From Salmonella enterica subsp. diarizonae (lineage in GTDB: Bacteria > Pseudomonadota > Gammaproteobacteria > Enterobacterales > Enterobacteriaceae): a stretch of 64,000 bases of DNA. Each line of letters opens with the position of its first letter. Position 1 is the first letter of the stretch. Positions 61,852 through 64,000 of the stretch are shown in pieces. The DNA lies in contig NZ_VXJV01000001.1 in NCBI RefSeq assembly GCF_008692785.1, forward strand, positions 558,001 through 622,000, written 5' to 3'. The notes beneath the pieces were generated by a model. The model saw nothing but the letters and a program-made list of their open reading frames with translations, was not told the DNA's origin and did not search any database. The translations under genes and the position numbers were made by a program.

Positions 61852-63372
61852 TTAATGCAGCACCGTGACCGCATCCTCCAGCCGGCTGGCACGGTGTTTT
61901 ACCATTGCCGACACTTGTGCGCTCTCTTCCACCAGCTCCGCATTTTTCTGGGTTATGCGGTTCAACTCATCCACTGCGCGGGTCAGGCTGGAGAGTCCAT
62001 CTGTCTGTTCCAGCGTCGACTGACTGATGCGGGCAATAAGCTGGGTGACATTTTGCACCTGGGCTACAATGTCATCCATAGTACGACCTGCGGCGTGAAC
62101 CTGCCCGGAGCCTGACTGCACCTTTGTTGCGCTGGCATCAATTAATTTACGAATATCGTTCGCCGCGTTAGCGCTGCGGCTGGCAAGATGGCGCACCTCG
62201 CCAGCAACCACTGCAAACCCTTTCCCCTGCTCGCCCGCTCTCGCCGCTTCTACCGCGGCATTCAGCGCCAGGATGTTCGTCTGAAAAGCGATATCGTTAA
62301 TTAGCGTGGTGATCGTCCCGATACGTTGCGTACTGTTAGCGATATCATCCATCGTTTTAATGACTGTAGCCATCGCCTCGCCTCCCTGAGTCGCCGCGCT
62401 ACTGGCCGCCATGGAAAGCTTATCCGCAGCGGAAGCCGTCTCGGAATTGAGCTTCACAGACTCCGCCATCTGGTTCATGGTCGTTACCGTTTCCTGAACA
62501 TTCTCCACGGTCTGACGGGTGTGCTTATTCAGATCATCGTTACCCTTCGCCAGCCTTTCACTGCCGTTTCTGACGCTGGAGACCTGACTTGACACATCAT
62601 TAATCAGCCAGCGGCACATCAAGCCAAGCTGCCCCACTGCCCTCAGCGTCAGCCCCAGCTCATCGCTACGATTAAGATGTTGTACGCTGTTGCGTTCACC
62701 GGTCGCCACTTTCAGCGCCTGCGTCGCCACATTTTCAATGGGACGCACAATTTGCCATTCAAACAGCGCCGTACCTGCCAGCATTGCCAACTCGCCTATC
62801 AGCAACGCCTGCCATGACGCATCCGTATAGAACATCGCCAACGCCAGCATCACTGCCATTAGCCCCATAATGCTACGTACTCGCCAGCGAACAGGCATAG
62901 CGGGCAGTTTGCCCAGCAAGCCCTGACGAACCACCAGTCCTTTATGAATACGTTTATTACACCGCCCTTCATTCAGCGCCTGATATAAAGGCTCGACGGC
63001 GGCAATCTCCTCATCCGTGGCGCGGGTACGAATCGACATATATCCCGTCATACGCCCTTCACGTATCATCGGTACTGCGTTGGCCCGTACCCAATAATGG
63101 TCGCCGTTTTTACGTCGGTTTTTCACAATGCCGCTCCACGGTTCTCCCTGTTTTAGGGTGTACCACATATCTGCGAAGGCAGCTTTTGGCATATCCGGAT
63201 GGCGCACCAGATTATGTGGCTGCGCCAGCAACTCGTTTAACTGATAGCCGCTCACCTGGACAAAGGTGTCATTGGCGTGAGTGATATAGCTTTCCAGGTC
63301 GGTCGTAGACATCAAAGTGGTATCATCATCCAGCGGAGTATTTCGCTGGCTGACGTAGGGATGAGAAGACAT
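61852..63372 (-). CDS. aer: Aer, aerotaxis/energy-taxis receptor
   Basis: A 506-residue receptor with the E. coli layout: cytoplasmic PAS domain with FAD site (about residues 20-120; STTDLESYITHANDTFVQVSGY), membrane hairpin at about 165-205, HAMP-like F1 segment, and the signalling domain with [32 protein letters not shown]. There are no methylation-dependent tether residues at the C-terminus (ending TVLH). It steers cells by redox and proton motive force. A sigma-28 promoter lies about 50 bp upstream. Confidence 0.97.
   Translation of the reverse strand: MSSHPYVSQRNTPLDDDTTLMSTTDLESYITHANDTFVQVSGYQLNELLAQPHNLVRHPDMPKAAFADMWYTLKQGEPWSGIVKNRRKNGDHYWVRANAVPMIREGRMTGYMSIRTRATDEEIAAVEPLYQALNEGRCNKRIHKGLVVRQGLLGKLPAMPVRWRVRSIMGLMAVMLALAMFYTDASWQALLIGELAMLAGTALFEWQIVRPIENVATQALKVATGERNSVQHLNRSDELGLTLRAVGQLGLMCRWLINDVSSQVSSVRNGSERLAKGNDDLNKHTRQTVENVQETVTTMNQMAESVKLNSETASAADKLSMAASSAATQGGEAMATVIKTMDDIANSTQRIGTITTLINDIAFQTNILALNAAVEAARAGEQGKGFAVVAGEVRHLASRSANAANDIRKLIDASATKVQSGSGQVHAAGRTMDDIVAQVQNVTQLIARISQSTLEQTDGLSSLTRAVDELNRITQKNAELVEESAQVSAMVKHRASRLEDAVTVLH

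Positions 63373-64000
<628 letters not shown>

Overview
The window is a chromosomal segment of a Salmonella enterica strain. The gene order (exbBD-metC-yghB-yqhC-yqhD-dkgA, ftsP-plsC-parC, qseBC, parE-cpdA-nudF/tolC, hldE-glnE, cca, rpsU-dnaG-rpoD, aer-patA) is the Escherichia/Salmonella backbone. Salmonella is indicated by protein identity, by the FMN-riboswitch/ribB/ubiK/glgS arrangement, and by genus-typical accessory pieces: a chemoreceptor besides Aer, a DASS transporter plus HIT-like protein between dkgA and ygiQ, and a wrecked assT-dsbI locus. The serovar cannot be fixed from this window; the loss of assT-dsbL-dsbI and Ser57 in ParC argue against an LT2-like Typhimurium.

Layout. 1-2.8 kb: 5' end of a chemoreceptor, yqhA, and a three-gene cluster of unknown function, two of whose genes look like diverged tandem paralogues. 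2.9-12.7 kb: metabolism and transport, with Fur and MetJ sites between exbB and metC and the YqhC-regulated aldehyde reductases yqhD and dkgA. 12.8-28.1 kb: ygiQ, ftsP, plsC, parC, the ygiW/qseBC two-component locus with a PmrA/QseB-type box, the quinol monooxygenase pair mdaB-ygiN, and the tightly packed nudF-yqiB-cpdA-yqiA-parE operon. 28.2-36.5 kb: tolC with a near-consensus marbox, ygiBC, ygiD, zupT, a 58-residue membrane protein, remnants of assT and dsbI, ribB with its FMN riboswitch, ubiK and glgS. 36.7-36.9 kb: an ibs/sib type I toxin-antitoxin pair. 37-47 kb: hldE, glnE, ygiF, ygiM, cca, uppP, folB and plsY. 47-51.2 kb: ttdR-ttdABT for L-tartrate use. 51.2-56.7 kb: tsaD diverging from the rpsU-dnaG-rpoD operon. 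56.7-57.1 kb: a decayed IS4-family element, with inverted repeats and a 12-bp target duplication, inserted in the rpoD terminator. 57.2-64 kb: mug, tRNA-Ile2 (ileX), a probable truncated ORF, the iron/nickel pair yqjH-yqjI with visible operators, two sigma-28-driven receptors (McpC type and Aer), and the start of patA.

The chemotaxis genes carry recognisable sigma-28 promoters. Iron control appears at exbB and yqjH/yqjI, methionine control at metC, flavin control at ribB and Mar/Sox/Rob control at tolC. REP/BIME palindromes lie in many intergenic gaps, and two genes (ttdR, ygiD) use a stop codon inside a REP. I saw no CRISPR array, prophage or integron. The least explained coding region is the 1.4-2.8 kb cluster; the best structural stories are the IS4 relic in the rpoD terminator and the assT-dsbI deletion scar.
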